Shown here piece by piece: positions 1 through 5,698 of a stretch of 6,331 nucleotides of DNA. Source of the stretch: Solobacterium sp. (GTDB lineage Bacteria > Bacillota_I > Bacilli_A > Erysipelotrichales > Erysipelotrichaceae); NCBI GenBank assembly GCA_016284975.1, contig JAEEPV010000298.1, positions 1 through 6,331 on the forward strand. Reading direction: 5' to 3'. Position numbers and translations under genes: made by a program. The notes beneath the pieces were generated by a model, which made no database searches, was not told the origin of the DNA, and saw nothing but the letters and a program-made list of their open reading frames with translations. The first letter of the stretch is position 1. Every line of letters begins with the position of its first letter.

Positions 1-1023
1 ACTATCCCAATGGTACTGCTGACTGCGGTAATGCTCAGTGGACGTAACAAGAAATACGATCGTTCCGATATCCTTAAATATGCCCAGGAGATTACCGGAG
101 AACGCCCGAAAACCGTTTCCGCCGAGCCAGAGCCGGTATATTCCGAATATGATGACTACGAAGACTATCTCTGGACCGTAACGATGAACAGCGGTCTGGA
201 ATTTCATGTGCTGGATGATTACTACTGGGGTATGGAAGCACTGGTCAATAACCTTCGAAATGATTTCAACAGCGTAACATTGATCGAGCAGTATCAGGAT
301 CTGCCGGTCGGCGCCCTTGAACTGCAGAAGGAAACAGCGGAAGGAATCATTACAGCGCAGCTGGTTCAGGAGTTTTCCTCCCGGTCCGAGCGGGAAGCGC
401 TGTTTCAGCAGCTTGAAATGATTAATAAAGCAGCCAAACCGCCGTTTCATTTTCTGTATGAATTTAAGTTCAATCATCCGTATCGGAAGATAAACGATTA
501 TGAATCCACGGAGGCTGATGCACGGGGTGTGATTGACGGAGAACCGATTGACGAGGCTTATAACGAAAATCAGCTGCTTTTTCTCTGTCTTGATCATCAG
601 TATGCCTGCCAGGCGGAATTTACTGCGGAAGAAATCGAACGGGCTCTGGATGGATATAATCACCGGATCGGATTTCGTACCTCAAATGAACAGGAATATG
701 ATTTTTCCTGTCCGCTGGTTGCGAGCGGTTACAGCTATGGCGTTTCCTTTGCGACACTTTTTAAAATCCTTCAGGCCATGAATCTGCCGGTGGAAGGAGA
801 TCCGTATCATTATCAGATCAGAGATAACGAAGGAACAGTCTATGAGATCAGTTATTCCTTCATACATTCACTGGATGATGGAAAACAGGGATACTACTAT
901 CTCTGCAATGGGGAAGAAATCGATATGGACGCACCGTTTTACAACCACTTTACGACATATGAGCTGAAAAACCGGTTCGGTTTGGATGTCATCGAACTCT
1001 GGCAGAAGGAAAAAGCGCAGTGA
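1..1023 (+). CDS. Hypothetical acidic protein, 5'-truncated by the window edge
   Basis: I do not recognise a family or function. The frame is open from base 1 (Thr-Ile-Pro before the first ATG at 10) and ends at TGA 1021-1023. No ribosome binding site is visible in the nine bases before that ATG, so the gene probably begins outside the window. Numbered from the ATG, residues 1-10 are hydrophobic and are followed by a basic stretch (GRNKK), which looks like the end of a membrane helix with the rest of the chain cytoplasmic. Residues 35-53 are rich in Glu, Asp and Tyr. The remainder (about 55-337) looks like a soluble mixed fold rich in aromatic and acidic residues, with no catalytic motif I can name. 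It ends directly against the convergent radical SAM gene with no bases between the stop codons. Confidence is high that it is coding, because the frame is long and the amino-acid composition is natural. Function is unknown. Confidence 0.8.
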   Translation, partial: TIPMVLLTAVMLSGRNKKYDRSDILKYAQEITGERPKTVSAEPEPVYSEYDDYEDYLWTVTMNSGLEFHVLDDYYWGMEALVNNLRNDFNSVTLIEQYQDLPVGALELQKETAEGIITAQLVQEFSSRSEREALFQQLEMINKAAKPPFHFLYEFKFNHPYRKINDYESTEADARGVIDGEPIDEAYNENQLLFLCLDHQYACQAEFTAEEIERALDGYNHRIGFRTSNEQEYDFSCPLVASGYSYGVSFATLFKILQAMNLPVEGDPYHYQIRDNEGTVYEISYSFIHSLDDGKQGYYYLCNGEEIDMDAPFYNHFTTYELKNRFGLDVIELWQKEKAQ

Positions 1024-1038
1024 TTATTCAAAGCGCTT
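1013..1038 (-). terminator. Possible weak terminator for the radical SAM gene
   Basis: AAGCGC at 1013-1018 can pair with GCGCTT at 1033-1038 around a 14-base loop. Read on the - strand, the hairpin is followed by a run of five U and then CC (bases 1014-1008). It would lie across the two stop codons and inside the end of the convergent gene. The stem is only six pairs and the loop is large. The 3' arm lies in an 8-bp self-palindrome (1031-1038), so this is tentative. On the + strand no U-tract follows. Confidence 0.3.
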
Positions 1039-1857
1039 GCGAAAGGTACAGTTTCTGCAGAAGGGTTCTCTGATCCGGTGTGTCTGAAACTGACGGATCA
1101 GTTCCTGACAGCGGGATCCCCGGATGATCTGCTCCAGGGTATTTTCATGAAGACTGCCAAGCTTTACGTTGCCTGCGGCATCCAGACAGCACGGCACAAC
1201 CGTTCCATCACTCAGGATGGCAATCTGCTGCCGGGCCCCAAGACATGTACCGGATACTTCTTCATCTGAGGAACCGGAAGCGGAAGGCCATTCAAAATCA
1301 TTGGCAAAGCTGAGGAACAGCCGCTCTTTCAGCCGGTAACTGTTTGTCCGCCCGGTTCTGTGCAGGCTGTATTGTTTTTTTATCTGTTCGAGACAATAGC
1401 TTCCGGATTTTTTCTGCAGTTCATCAGACCGCCAGAACCGCAGTTCCGTATAGATGCCTTTATCGGAAGATTTTTCCGCAAATGCCAGTACAGAATCCAT
1501 ATAGGAAGACAGAGTGTTCTCCTTCTGAAAATCTGCGGACTGCAGGGAGATGGATATCCTGCGCAGACATGCATGGTCCAGTAGCGAAGGATGACGGTCC
1601 AGTAACGTGCCGTTTGTCACCAGCTGAACGGAAAACTGAAGCTCATCACAGATGGAAAGGATCGTATCCAGAAAGGGATGCAGAAAGGGCTCTCCCTGAA
1701 CATGGAGATAAAGATAATCGGTATGCCTGCGTGCCTGTTCTGCGATCCTGCGAAATTCACCCGGTTCCATGAAATAAGGAGCCCGTCCTGTTTTCAGACA
1801 GAAGGAACAGGACAGATTACAGGCGTTCGTGATTTCAATATAAATCCGTTTGAACAT
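1024..1857 (-). CDS. Radical SAM protein with C-terminal SPASM-like cluster-binding domain
   Basis: Predicted cytoplasmic iron-sulfur enzyme of 277 residues; substrate unknown. Near the N-terminus it has CNLSCSFC (Cys13, Cys17, Cys20), the CxxxCxxC motif that binds the SAM-cleaving [4Fe-4S] cluster. It follows the strand IYIEITNA typical of short radical SAM/SPASM proteins. HVQGEP at about 53-57 fits the GGE-like SAM-binding motif. The C-terminal part has Cys205 (GTCLG), Cys223/Cys224 (VVPCC) and Cys267-x-x-Cys270 (FCRNC), the spacing expected for an auxiliary cluster. I chose the ATG at 1857. The longer frame begins at 1938, has no ribosome binding site, adds a non-conserved 27-residue leader, and would overlap the divergent gene. 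The chosen ATG has no Shine-Dalgarno either, but a TATAAT lies exactly where transcription would begin at the ATG. No peptide precursor or maturation partner is adjacent, so a peptide-modifying role cannot be claimed. Confidence 0.87.
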   Translation of the reverse strand: MFKRIYIEITNACNLSCSFCLKTGRAPYFMEPGEFRRIAEQARRHTDYLYLHVQGEPFLHPFLDTILSICDELQFSVQLVTNGTLLDRHPSLLDHACLRRISISLQSADFQKENTLSSYMDSVLAFAEKSSDKGIYTELRFWRSDELQKKSGSYCLEQIKKQYSLHRTGRTNSYRLKERLFLSFANDFEWPSASGSSDEEVSGTCLGARQQIAILSDGTVVPCCLDAAGNVKLGSLHENTLEQIIRGSRCQELIRQFQTHRIREPFCRNCTFRKRFE

Positions 1858-1861
1858 GTAA

Positions 1862-1873
1862 CCATTATAATGG
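1862..1873. promoter_or_regulatory. Palindromic bidirectional -10 element between divergent genes
   Basis: CCATTATAATGG is a perfect 12-bp inverted repeat that reads TATAAT on both strands: 1866-1871 on + and 1869-1864 on -. On +, the predicted start near 1878 gives a leader of about 26 bases containing the GGAGG ribosome binding site of the transglutaminase gene. On -, the predicted start is about 1857, the A of the radical SAM ATG. I see no convincing -35 box at 16-18 bp on either strand and no TGn extension. The same palindrome could also be an operator for a dimeric regulator. The symmetry is seen; bidirectional promoter activity is inferred. Confidence 0.55.
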
Positions 1874-1892
1874 AAAAGGGTCTTCAAACCCC

Positions 1893-1897
1893 GGAGG
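1893..1897 (+). promoter_or_regulatory. Ribosome binding site that fixes a TTG start
   Basis: GGAGG lies six bases before the TTG at 1904-1906. No ATG or GTG sits at a suitable distance in this frame. The TTG start gives a positively charged MKLLKKLL N-terminus followed by a hydrophobic helix, as expected for a membrane-anchored or exported protein. Confidence 0.75.
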
Positions 1898-1903
1898 TCT
1901 GTT

Positions 1904-2932
1904 TTGAAACTGCTGAAGAAACTGCTGTCATCGCTCATGATTCTGATTATGGTATTTGCTGTTTTTATCAGTTCGATAGCAGTATCGCTTTTTATTTATG
2001 GACAGGCAACCGGACAGCAGCTGATACCTGAACTCAACAGTGAATCCGATGTCCGAAGATATCTGAAATCCATAGGGGAGAATACTTCCATTCCGTTTGT
2101 CAGCGATCTATTGTCTTCCATTGATGCGGATTCGGCATCCGCAAAGGAGTATCAGGAGATGCTGGATCAGTATGATCCGTTGTATTACCCGTATTTCGGA
2201 ATGCTGAATGAAGATCAGAAGCTCGTCTACGCAAAGCTGATCGAGGCAGTTTATGAAAAAGAGGATGTTTTTAATCCTGCCGTGTACGCATTGAACTATG
2301 AGGAAGCGGAAGAAGTCTGGGAAGCGGTATTCTATGATCATCCCGAGCTGTTCTGGCTGGAGGAAAGTGTTTCCTTCCGGTACTACGATAATGGACGCGT
2401 GACCGCAATTGAGCTTCATTATAATGATCTGACGAATGATCTTGAAAAGAACCGGGCCCTGTTTGACAACGCCTGTGCATCGCTGCTGCAGGAGGCGAAA
2501 GAACTTGGAAGTGATTACGAAAAGGAACTGTTTCTTCACAATGCGCTGATTGCACTATGCGACTATGATCTGGAATCGGATTTCAGTCAGAGTGCTTTCA
2601 GTGTCCTGGTCAACCGGAGATCGGTTTGTGCCGGATACGCAAAATCGTTTCAGCTGCTGATGAGGGAATGCGGGATTCCCTGTTATTACGCTTCCGGCTG
2701 GAGCGGAGAAAACCATGCATGGAATATCGTTCGTCTGGACGGGGAGTACTATAATGTCGATCTTACCTGGGATGACGGTATCCAGACACTGGCCTTTTTC
2801 AACCGCACGGATGCAGATCTTGTAAAGACGCATGAACGGCGGGGGAAGTCAATCGATCTGCCGGCCTGTGAAGGGCAGGCACATCACAATACCGAACCGA
2901 TCCCGCCGCTGAACCTGCAGCTTTCCAATTGA
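1904..2932 (+). CDS. Membrane-anchored transglutaminase-like (papain-fold) protein
   Basis: This 342-residue protein has a basic N-terminus (Lys2, Lys5, Lys6) and one hydrophobic segment at about 11-33, so it is probably a signal anchor with the rest of the chain outside the cell. The linker and helical region (about 34-205) is acidic and lacks a recognisable domain. The C-terminal third is a transglutaminase-like core: Cys242 in RRSVCAGYAKSF, His271 in GENHAWNIV, and Asp286 in GEYYNVDLTWDD. This is the expected Cys-His-Asp order and spacing, so it is probably catalytically competent. In this superfamily, bacterial members may act as cysteine proteases, peptidases or cross-linking enzymes, and the substrate cannot be read from sequence. 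It starts at TTG with a good GGAGG site. It is divergent from the radical SAM gene and convergent with the lysine transporter operon, separated from the latter by a hairpin. The family call is confident; the biochemical role is not. Confidence 0.9.
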   Translation: MKLLKKLLSSLMILIMVFAVFISSIAVSLFIYGQATGQQLIPELNSESDVRRYLKSIGENTSIPFVSDLLSSIDADSASAKEYQEMLDQYDPLYYPYFGMLNEDQKLVYAKLIEAVYEKEDVFNPAVYALNYEEAEEVWEAVFYDHPELFWLEESVSFRYYDNGRVTAIELHYNDLTNDLEKNRALFDNACASLLQEAKELGSDYEKELFLHNALIALCDYDLESDFSQSAFSVLVNRRSVCAGYAKSFQLLMRECGIPCYYASGWSGENHAWNIVRLDGEYYNVDLTWDDGIQTLAFFNRTDADLVKTHERRGKSIDLPACEGQAHHNTEPIPPLNLQLSN

Positions 2933-2934
2933 AA

Positions 2935-2956
2935 AGACAGCCCGTATGAGCTGTCT
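2935..2956. terminator. Bidirectional intrinsic terminator between convergent genes
   Basis: AGACAGC at 2935-2941 pairs perfectly with GCTGTCT at 2950-2956 around an eight-base loop. On the - strand the stem runs into TTTTCAATT, a fair U-tract for ending the ABC transporter operon (last stop codon at 2961). On the + strand it is followed by GTTATTAAT, a weaker U-rich tail for the transglutaminase gene (stop at 2932). It occupies nearly the whole 28-bp gap. Confidence 0.75.
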
Positions 2957-2960
2957 GTTA

Positions 2961-3698
2961 TTAATCGTTGATGAAATGCTGAAGGAATTCTCTGGTTCTT
3001 GCGCTCTTTGGATTTGTAAAAATTTCCTCCGGGCTTCCTTCTTCTTCAATCACGCCTTTATCCATGAAGACTACACGGTCTGCTGCCTGACGGGCAAATC
3101 CCATTTCATGCGTTACGACGATCATGGTAAGTCCGTCGACCGCAAGCTGCTTCATGACCTCAAGGACTTCCTTGACCATTTCCGGATCAAGCGCGGAAGT
3201 CGGTTCATCAAACAACATGAGATCCGGATCCATGCACAGAGCTCTTGCGATCGCAACACGCTGTTTCTGACCACCGCTGATGCGGGAAGGATCTGCGTTT
3301 GCGAAGGCTTCCATGCCGACCTTCTTCAGGAAGAACATGGCTTTTTCCTCCGCTTCTTTTGAAGACCGCTTCAATACTTTTTCCTGCGCGATCATGCAGT
3401 TCTTCAGAACGTTCATGTTTTTGAACAGATTGAACTGCTGGAAACACATGCCGACATTGGCGCGGTAACGGTCCACATTGCGGATACTGAGAATATCTTC
3501 TCCAAATACCCGGATCACTCCCTTATCCGGTTTTTCCAGAAGGTTGATGCAGCGAAGCAGGGTGGATTTGCCGGAACCGGAAGAACCGATCAGACAGACC
3601 ACTTCACCGGGTGCGACAGAAAAGTCGATTCCCTTAAGCACTTCCAGGGAGCCAAACGACTTATGCAGATCATGTATCTCTACGACTGCTTCACTCAT
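2961..3698 (-). CDS. Polar amino acid ABC transporter, ATP-binding protein (probably lysine)
   Basis: This is a 245-residue cytoplasmic ATPase that powers the importer encoded just upstream. All motifs of the GlnQ/HisP/ArtP class are present: Walker [10 protein letters not shown] (38-46), Q-loop Gln87/Gln88 in CFQQFNLF, signature SGGQKQR (141-147), Walker B LMLFDEP (160-166) with Glu165 as catalytic base, a D-loop SALDPE, and the switch His197 in VVTHEMGFA. Length is normal for the class. The ATG at 3698 overlaps the permease stop by eight bases (ATGAGTGA), which suggests translational coupling. A strong GGGGAGGA site at 3711-3704 precedes it. It is the last gene of the operon and is followed by the hairpin at 2935-2956. 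Lysine as substrate is inferred from the riboswitch in the operon leader, not from this protein. Confidence 0.95.
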   Translation of the reverse strand: MSEAVVEIHDLHKSFGSLEVLKGIDFSVAPGEVVCLIGSSGSGKSTLLRCINLLEKPDKGVIRVFGEDILSIRNVDRYRANVGMCFQQFNLFKNMNVLKNCMIAQEKVLKRSSKEAEEKAMFFLKKVGMEAFANADPSRISGGQKQRVAIARALCMDPDLMLFDEPTSALDPEMVKEVLEVMKQLAVDGLTMIVVTHEMGFARQAADRVVFMDKGVIEEEGSPEEIFTNPKSARTREFLQHFIND

Positions 3699-4473
3699 AA
3701 TGTTCCTCCCCGGCGTTTTCGGTTGCCAGTACCATGTTGCTCGGATCGGTATCCGACTGCGGGAAGCTCGTGCTGGAAGCGTTCATCTTCCGCTCAATCG
3801 AATTCAGAATCAGGGAAGCGATACTGGTAAGAATAAAGTAGATCGCTGCCGTAATGCCATATGTGGCTGTGAACTGGAAGGTGCTTCCGGCAATGGACTT
3901 TGCCTGAAACATCAGATCCGCGATCGAGATGATCATCAGAACGGATGAGTCTTTGATGTTGACGATAAACTCATTGCCAATCGCCGGGAACGCATTCCGT
4001 ACAGCCTGCGGGAGAACCACATTCATCATGGTCTGAATGTTGCTCATTCCAAGCGACCTGGATGCTTCAGTCTGACCGATATCCACAGCCTGTATGCCGG
4101 AACGGATGATCTCTGCCATATAAGCTCCGGTATTGACCGAAATGACAAAGATTGCGGCAGTGAGCTTATTCCAGTGAACGACATTCAGCAGGGCATAGTA
4201 GAGAAATACTGCCTGTACCATCATCGGCGTTCCCCGGAATACATCAATGTAGATCTTTCCAAGCCGATCCAGTACTTTCTTTCCAAAGACTGCCGCAGGG
4301 CTTGCGGTATAATCCAGCCGGATTGCCCGGATTCCTCCGACAATCAGTCCGATGCAAAGACCGATCAGCGTACCCGAAAGCGATATGATCAGCGTATTCT
4401 GAATTCCCAGCGCAAGACTTGGCCAGTAGCGCTTCAGGATATCAAGGATCTGTCCGAGAAAGGACGATTCCAT
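3691..4473 (-). CDS. Polar amino acid ABC transporter, permease (probably lysine)
   Basis: This 260-residue inner-membrane subunit is of the HisM/GlnP type. Hydrophobic segments lie at about 22-50, 83-98, 104-120, 162-185 and 203-224, fitting the usual five-helix topology. The opening stretch [13 protein letters not shown] and the block FRGTPMMVQ (79-87) are typical of the family. The EAA loop that docks on the ATPase is clear: Glu136-Ala137 with Gly142 in [10 protein letters not shown], continuing to [16 protein letters not shown] (154-169). Only one permease gene is present, so a homodimer is likely. Residues from about 230 to 260 form a polar Ser/Thr/Asp/Glu-rich tail longer than usual. 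The start at 4473 has GAGGAG six bases upstream, inside the last codons of the binding-protein gene, and lies only three bases after that gene's stop. Confidence 0.95.
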   Translation of the reverse strand: MESSFLGQILDILKRYWPSLALGIQNTLIISLSGTLIGLCIGLIVGGIRAIRLDYTASPAAVFGKKVLDRLGKIYIDVFRGTPMMVQAVFLYYALLNVVHWNKLTAAIFVISVNTGAYMAEIIRSGIQAVDIGQTEASRSLGMSNIQTMMNVVLPQAVRNAFPAIGNEFIVNIKDSSVLMIISIADLMFQAKSIAGSTFQFTATYGITAAIYFILTSIASLILNSIERKMNASSTSFPQSDTDPSNMVLATENAGEEHYE

Positions 4474-4476
4474 GGA

Positions 4477-5325
4477 TTACTCCTCGGAAGCCGGCTGGCG
4501 AAGAACTGCTGCTTCCATGGCAACCGCACGGTCTGCTTCGGAAATCTGATCAAGAGCTGCCTGAACATCTTTCAGAAGTTCGGTGTTTTCCTTGGCAACT
4601 GCGATGCTTACGGTAACGCCGCCTTCATCACCGGCACTGGTAAAGCCATGGCCCTGTTCAAACTGTACATAGGTGAGATCCGGATTCGCTGCACAGACAC
4701 CGATCGCTACCGGAAGTTCGGATGTGACCGCATCGACATCACCATGCTGGAGGGCATTGATCGCTGCAGGGAAATCGGTTGCCGCTTCAACGTGGATAAC
4801 ACCATCGATATCATCGATGATCGTATCGTAAAGGGTTCCCATCTGTCCCTGGACCTTGCGTCCGGAGAGTTCCTGAATATCGGTAATCTCAGTAAGGTCA
4901 CAGTCTTTGCGGATAATGACAACTTCCGGAGATACATAATACGGAGAGGTAAAGCTGACCTGTTCCGCACGTTCCGGTGTCTCAGTCATACCGGCGATGA
5001 TCGCATCAAGACTGCCCTGCTGAAGATCAACAATCAGGGCATCCCAGTCGGTCTTGACGATCTGTACATCTTTGCCGAGTGTTTTTGCGATCGTAGTTGC
5101 GATCACAACGTCATAACCGTCACAGAAATCCGAAGATGAAAGGGGCTGTGTATATTCGCCCTCCGTGGTGGTTGTCCAGTTGAACGGAGCGTAGTTGCAT
5201 TCCATGCCAACCCGGAATGTACCGGAATCGGATGAAGTTGTGGTTGCTGTGCCGGTTGTACTGCTGCCGCAGCCGGTCAGGATCATGGCGGCACTTACTG
5301 CCGCGATTGCTGTGAGTTTTCTCAT
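4477..5325 (-). CDS. Amino acid ABC transporter substrate-binding lipoprotein (probably lysine)
   Basis: This 282-residue extracellular solute-binding protein is tethered by lipid. The signal peptide MRKLTAIAAVSAAMILTGC carries lipobox LTGC with Cys19 as the lipidated residue, followed by a Ser/Thr linker. The mature domain (about 36-275) is of the bacterial family-3 solute-binding type: FRVGMECNYAPFNWT, then TDWDALIVDLQQGSLDAIIAGMTETPERAEQ in outline. Arg119 is in the position that normally binds the ligand carboxylate. VDAVTSELP (197-205) has Glu203 where many family members have Asp contacting the ligand amino group. An upstream in-frame GTG at 5346 would add seven residues, but its own codons contain the AAGGAGG ribosome binding site, so ATG 5325 is the start. 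It is first in the operon and sits behind an L-box leader, which is the reason for proposing lysine. Arginine or ornithine cannot be excluded from the protein alone. Confidence 0.93.
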   Translation of the reverse strand: MRKLTAIAAVSAAMILTGCGSSTTGTATTTSSDSGTFRVGMECNYAPFNWTTTTEGEYTQPLSSSDFCDGYDVVIATTIAKTLGKDVQIVKTDWDALIVDLQQGSLDAIIAGMTETPERAEQVSFTSPYYVSPEVVIIRKDCDLTEITDIQELSGRKVQGQMGTLYDTIIDDIDGVIHVEAATDFPAAINALQHGDVDAVTSELPVAIGVCAANPDLTYVQFEQGHGFTSAGDEGGVTVSIAVAKENTELLKDVQAALDQISEADRAVAMEAAVLRQPASEE

Positions 5326-5333
5326 GTTTCTTT

Positions 5334-5340
5334 CCTCCTT
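5334..5340 (-). promoter_or_regulatory. Ribosome binding site of the binding-protein gene
   Basis: AAGGAGG on the - strand, eight bases before ATG 5325, is a near-perfect Shine-Dalgarno sequence. It decides the start against the in-frame GTG at 5346, whose second to fourth codons would be made of this site. It lies outside the terminator hairpin, so control appears to be at transcription rather than translation. Confidence 0.85.
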
Positions 5341-5353
5341 AAACACTTACGAG

Positions 5354-5386
5354 AAATAAACAAAGCCGCATGCTATCGCATACGGC
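5354..5386 (-). terminator. Intrinsic terminator of the lysine riboswitch expression platform
   Basis: On the - strand GCCGTATGC (5386-5378) pairs with GCATGCGGC (5373-5365) over nine pairs with a single G-U, around the four-base loop GATA. It is followed immediately by TTTGTTTATTT (5364-5354). This is a textbook rho-independent terminator between the aptamer and the first gene. It should form when helix P1 of the aptamer is closed, that is with lysine bound. Confidence 0.9.
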
Positions 5387-5406
5387 ATATTCCCATAAGC
5401 AATAGC
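5372..5406 (-). promoter_or_regulatory. Antiterminator pairing that competes with P1 and the terminator
   Basis: On the - strand GCTATTGC (5406-5399) can pair with GCGATAGC (5379-5372), eight pairs with one G-U. The first segment contains the 3' strand of aptamer helix P1 (5405-5400). The second contains the terminator loop and two bases of each terminator arm. The two states are therefore mutually exclusive: P1 closed with terminator, or P1 open with antiterminator. The pairing is seen in sequence; the direction of switching follows known L-box riboswitches. Confidence 0.75.
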
Positions 5407-5560
5407 GCCTCTTCACCTCCGTGAAGGAGTGATACGGATCTTCTCCGCATCCCCACGATCCTCAGCTGCCGCATCCGATCGTTCGGCGGCGATTGCCTTT
5501 CACAACGGATCACAGCCTGCCGGCTTCCCGTGTTACTCATCTGCGCCGCTACCTCTACCG
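5400..5560 (-). promoter_or_regulatory. Lysine riboswitch (L-box) aptamer
   Basis: Read on the - strand, this 161-nt segment shows the conserved blocks of the lysine riboswitch in order. These are AGAGG next to P1 (5557-5553), the loop-E/turn element GATGAGTA (5541-5534), GTGAAAGG (5503-5496) on the opposite side of P2, CGCCGCCGAACG (5491-5480) leading into P3, a P4 hairpin ATGCGGA/TCCGTAT around GAAGA, and the P5 hairpin CACTCC-TTCAC-GGAGGTG (5431-5414). P1 is formed by CGGTAG (5560-5555) with CTATTG (5405-5400), using two G-U pairs. P3 is formed by ACGATC with GATCGT. A GCCG in the P2 loop (5524-5521) could pair with CGGC in the P3 loop (5471-5468), a candidate for the family's kissing loop. 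Order, spacing and flanking terminator all agree with an L-box that turns the transporter operon off when lysine is plentiful. One oddity is AGAGGTAGC where AGAGG-pyrimidine-GC is more usual. Confidence 0.9.
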
Positions 5561-5579
5561 GTTTTGTTTATATGTTTAG

Positions 5580-5607
5580 ATTTTAGTCGAATCCAATCGT
5601 TTGTCAA
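5580..5607 (-). promoter_or_regulatory. Sigma-A-type promoter of the riboswitch-transporter operon
   Basis: On the - strand there is a perfect TTGACA (5607-5602), a 16-base spacer and TAAAAT (5585-5580), one mismatch from consensus. Transcription should begin near 5573, about 13 bases before the aptamer. Just upstream on the same strand (about 5640-5611) are A- and T-tracts that could act as an UP element. This is the best-matching promoter in the window. Confidence 0.88.
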
Positions 5608-5681
5608 CGATGATTAGAAAAAGTTTTCATTATTTTTTTCATTTCTTTTTCATGATTGTTTCCGTTTTTGGCAGTCGAACT

Positions 5682-5690
5682 TGGTATAAT
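5682..5690 (+). promoter_or_regulatory. Extended -10 promoter of truB
   Basis: TGGTATAAT is a perfect extended -10 (TGnTATAAT). It places the transcription start near 5697, only two bases before the truB ATG at 5699. No good -35 is present at 16-18 bp; TTGGCA at 5668-5673 is only 11 bp away. An extended -10 often does not need a -35. Since the gene to the left is divergent, truB must have a promoter in 5611-5698, and this is the only good candidate. Confidence 0.75.
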
Positions 5691-5698
5691 TTCTAGGT

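Noticed and set aside
1344..1772. A 142-codon frame on the + strand inside the radical SAM gene.
   Set aside because: It lies opposite the conserved radical SAM frame, has a low-quality Arg/Cys/Pro-rich composition, and spans both overlapping shadow frames seen there.
1858..1938. Longer N-terminus for the radical SAM protein (start at 1938).
   Set aside because: No ribosome binding site, no family resemblance in the extra 27 residues, and it would overlap the start of the divergent transglutaminase gene and its ribosome binding site.
1024..2932. A peptide natural-product (RiPP) cluster based on the radical SAM and transglutaminase-like genes.
   Set aside because: No precursor peptide, leader-binding domain, exporter or immunity gene can be seen. 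Neighbouring genes are an unrelated hypothetical and an amino acid importer.
4174..5139. A 321-codon open frame on the + strand opposite the permease and binding-protein genes.
   Set aside because: It is antisense to two genes with clear family motifs, has a composition unlike a real protein (rich in Cys, Arg and Asp), and has no ribosome binding site or recognisable domain. It is a shadow frame.
5326..5346. GTG start for the binding lipoprotein, seven codons earlier.
   Set aside because: Those codons contain the AAGGAGG site for the ATG at 5325, and the resulting N-terminus would place acidic residues in front of a good lipoprotein signal peptide.
5429..5617. A 62-codon frame on the + strand over the operon leader.
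   Set aside because: It runs through the reverse complement of the structured lysine aptamer and the promoter, so the conservation there is explained by RNA structure, not by protein coding.
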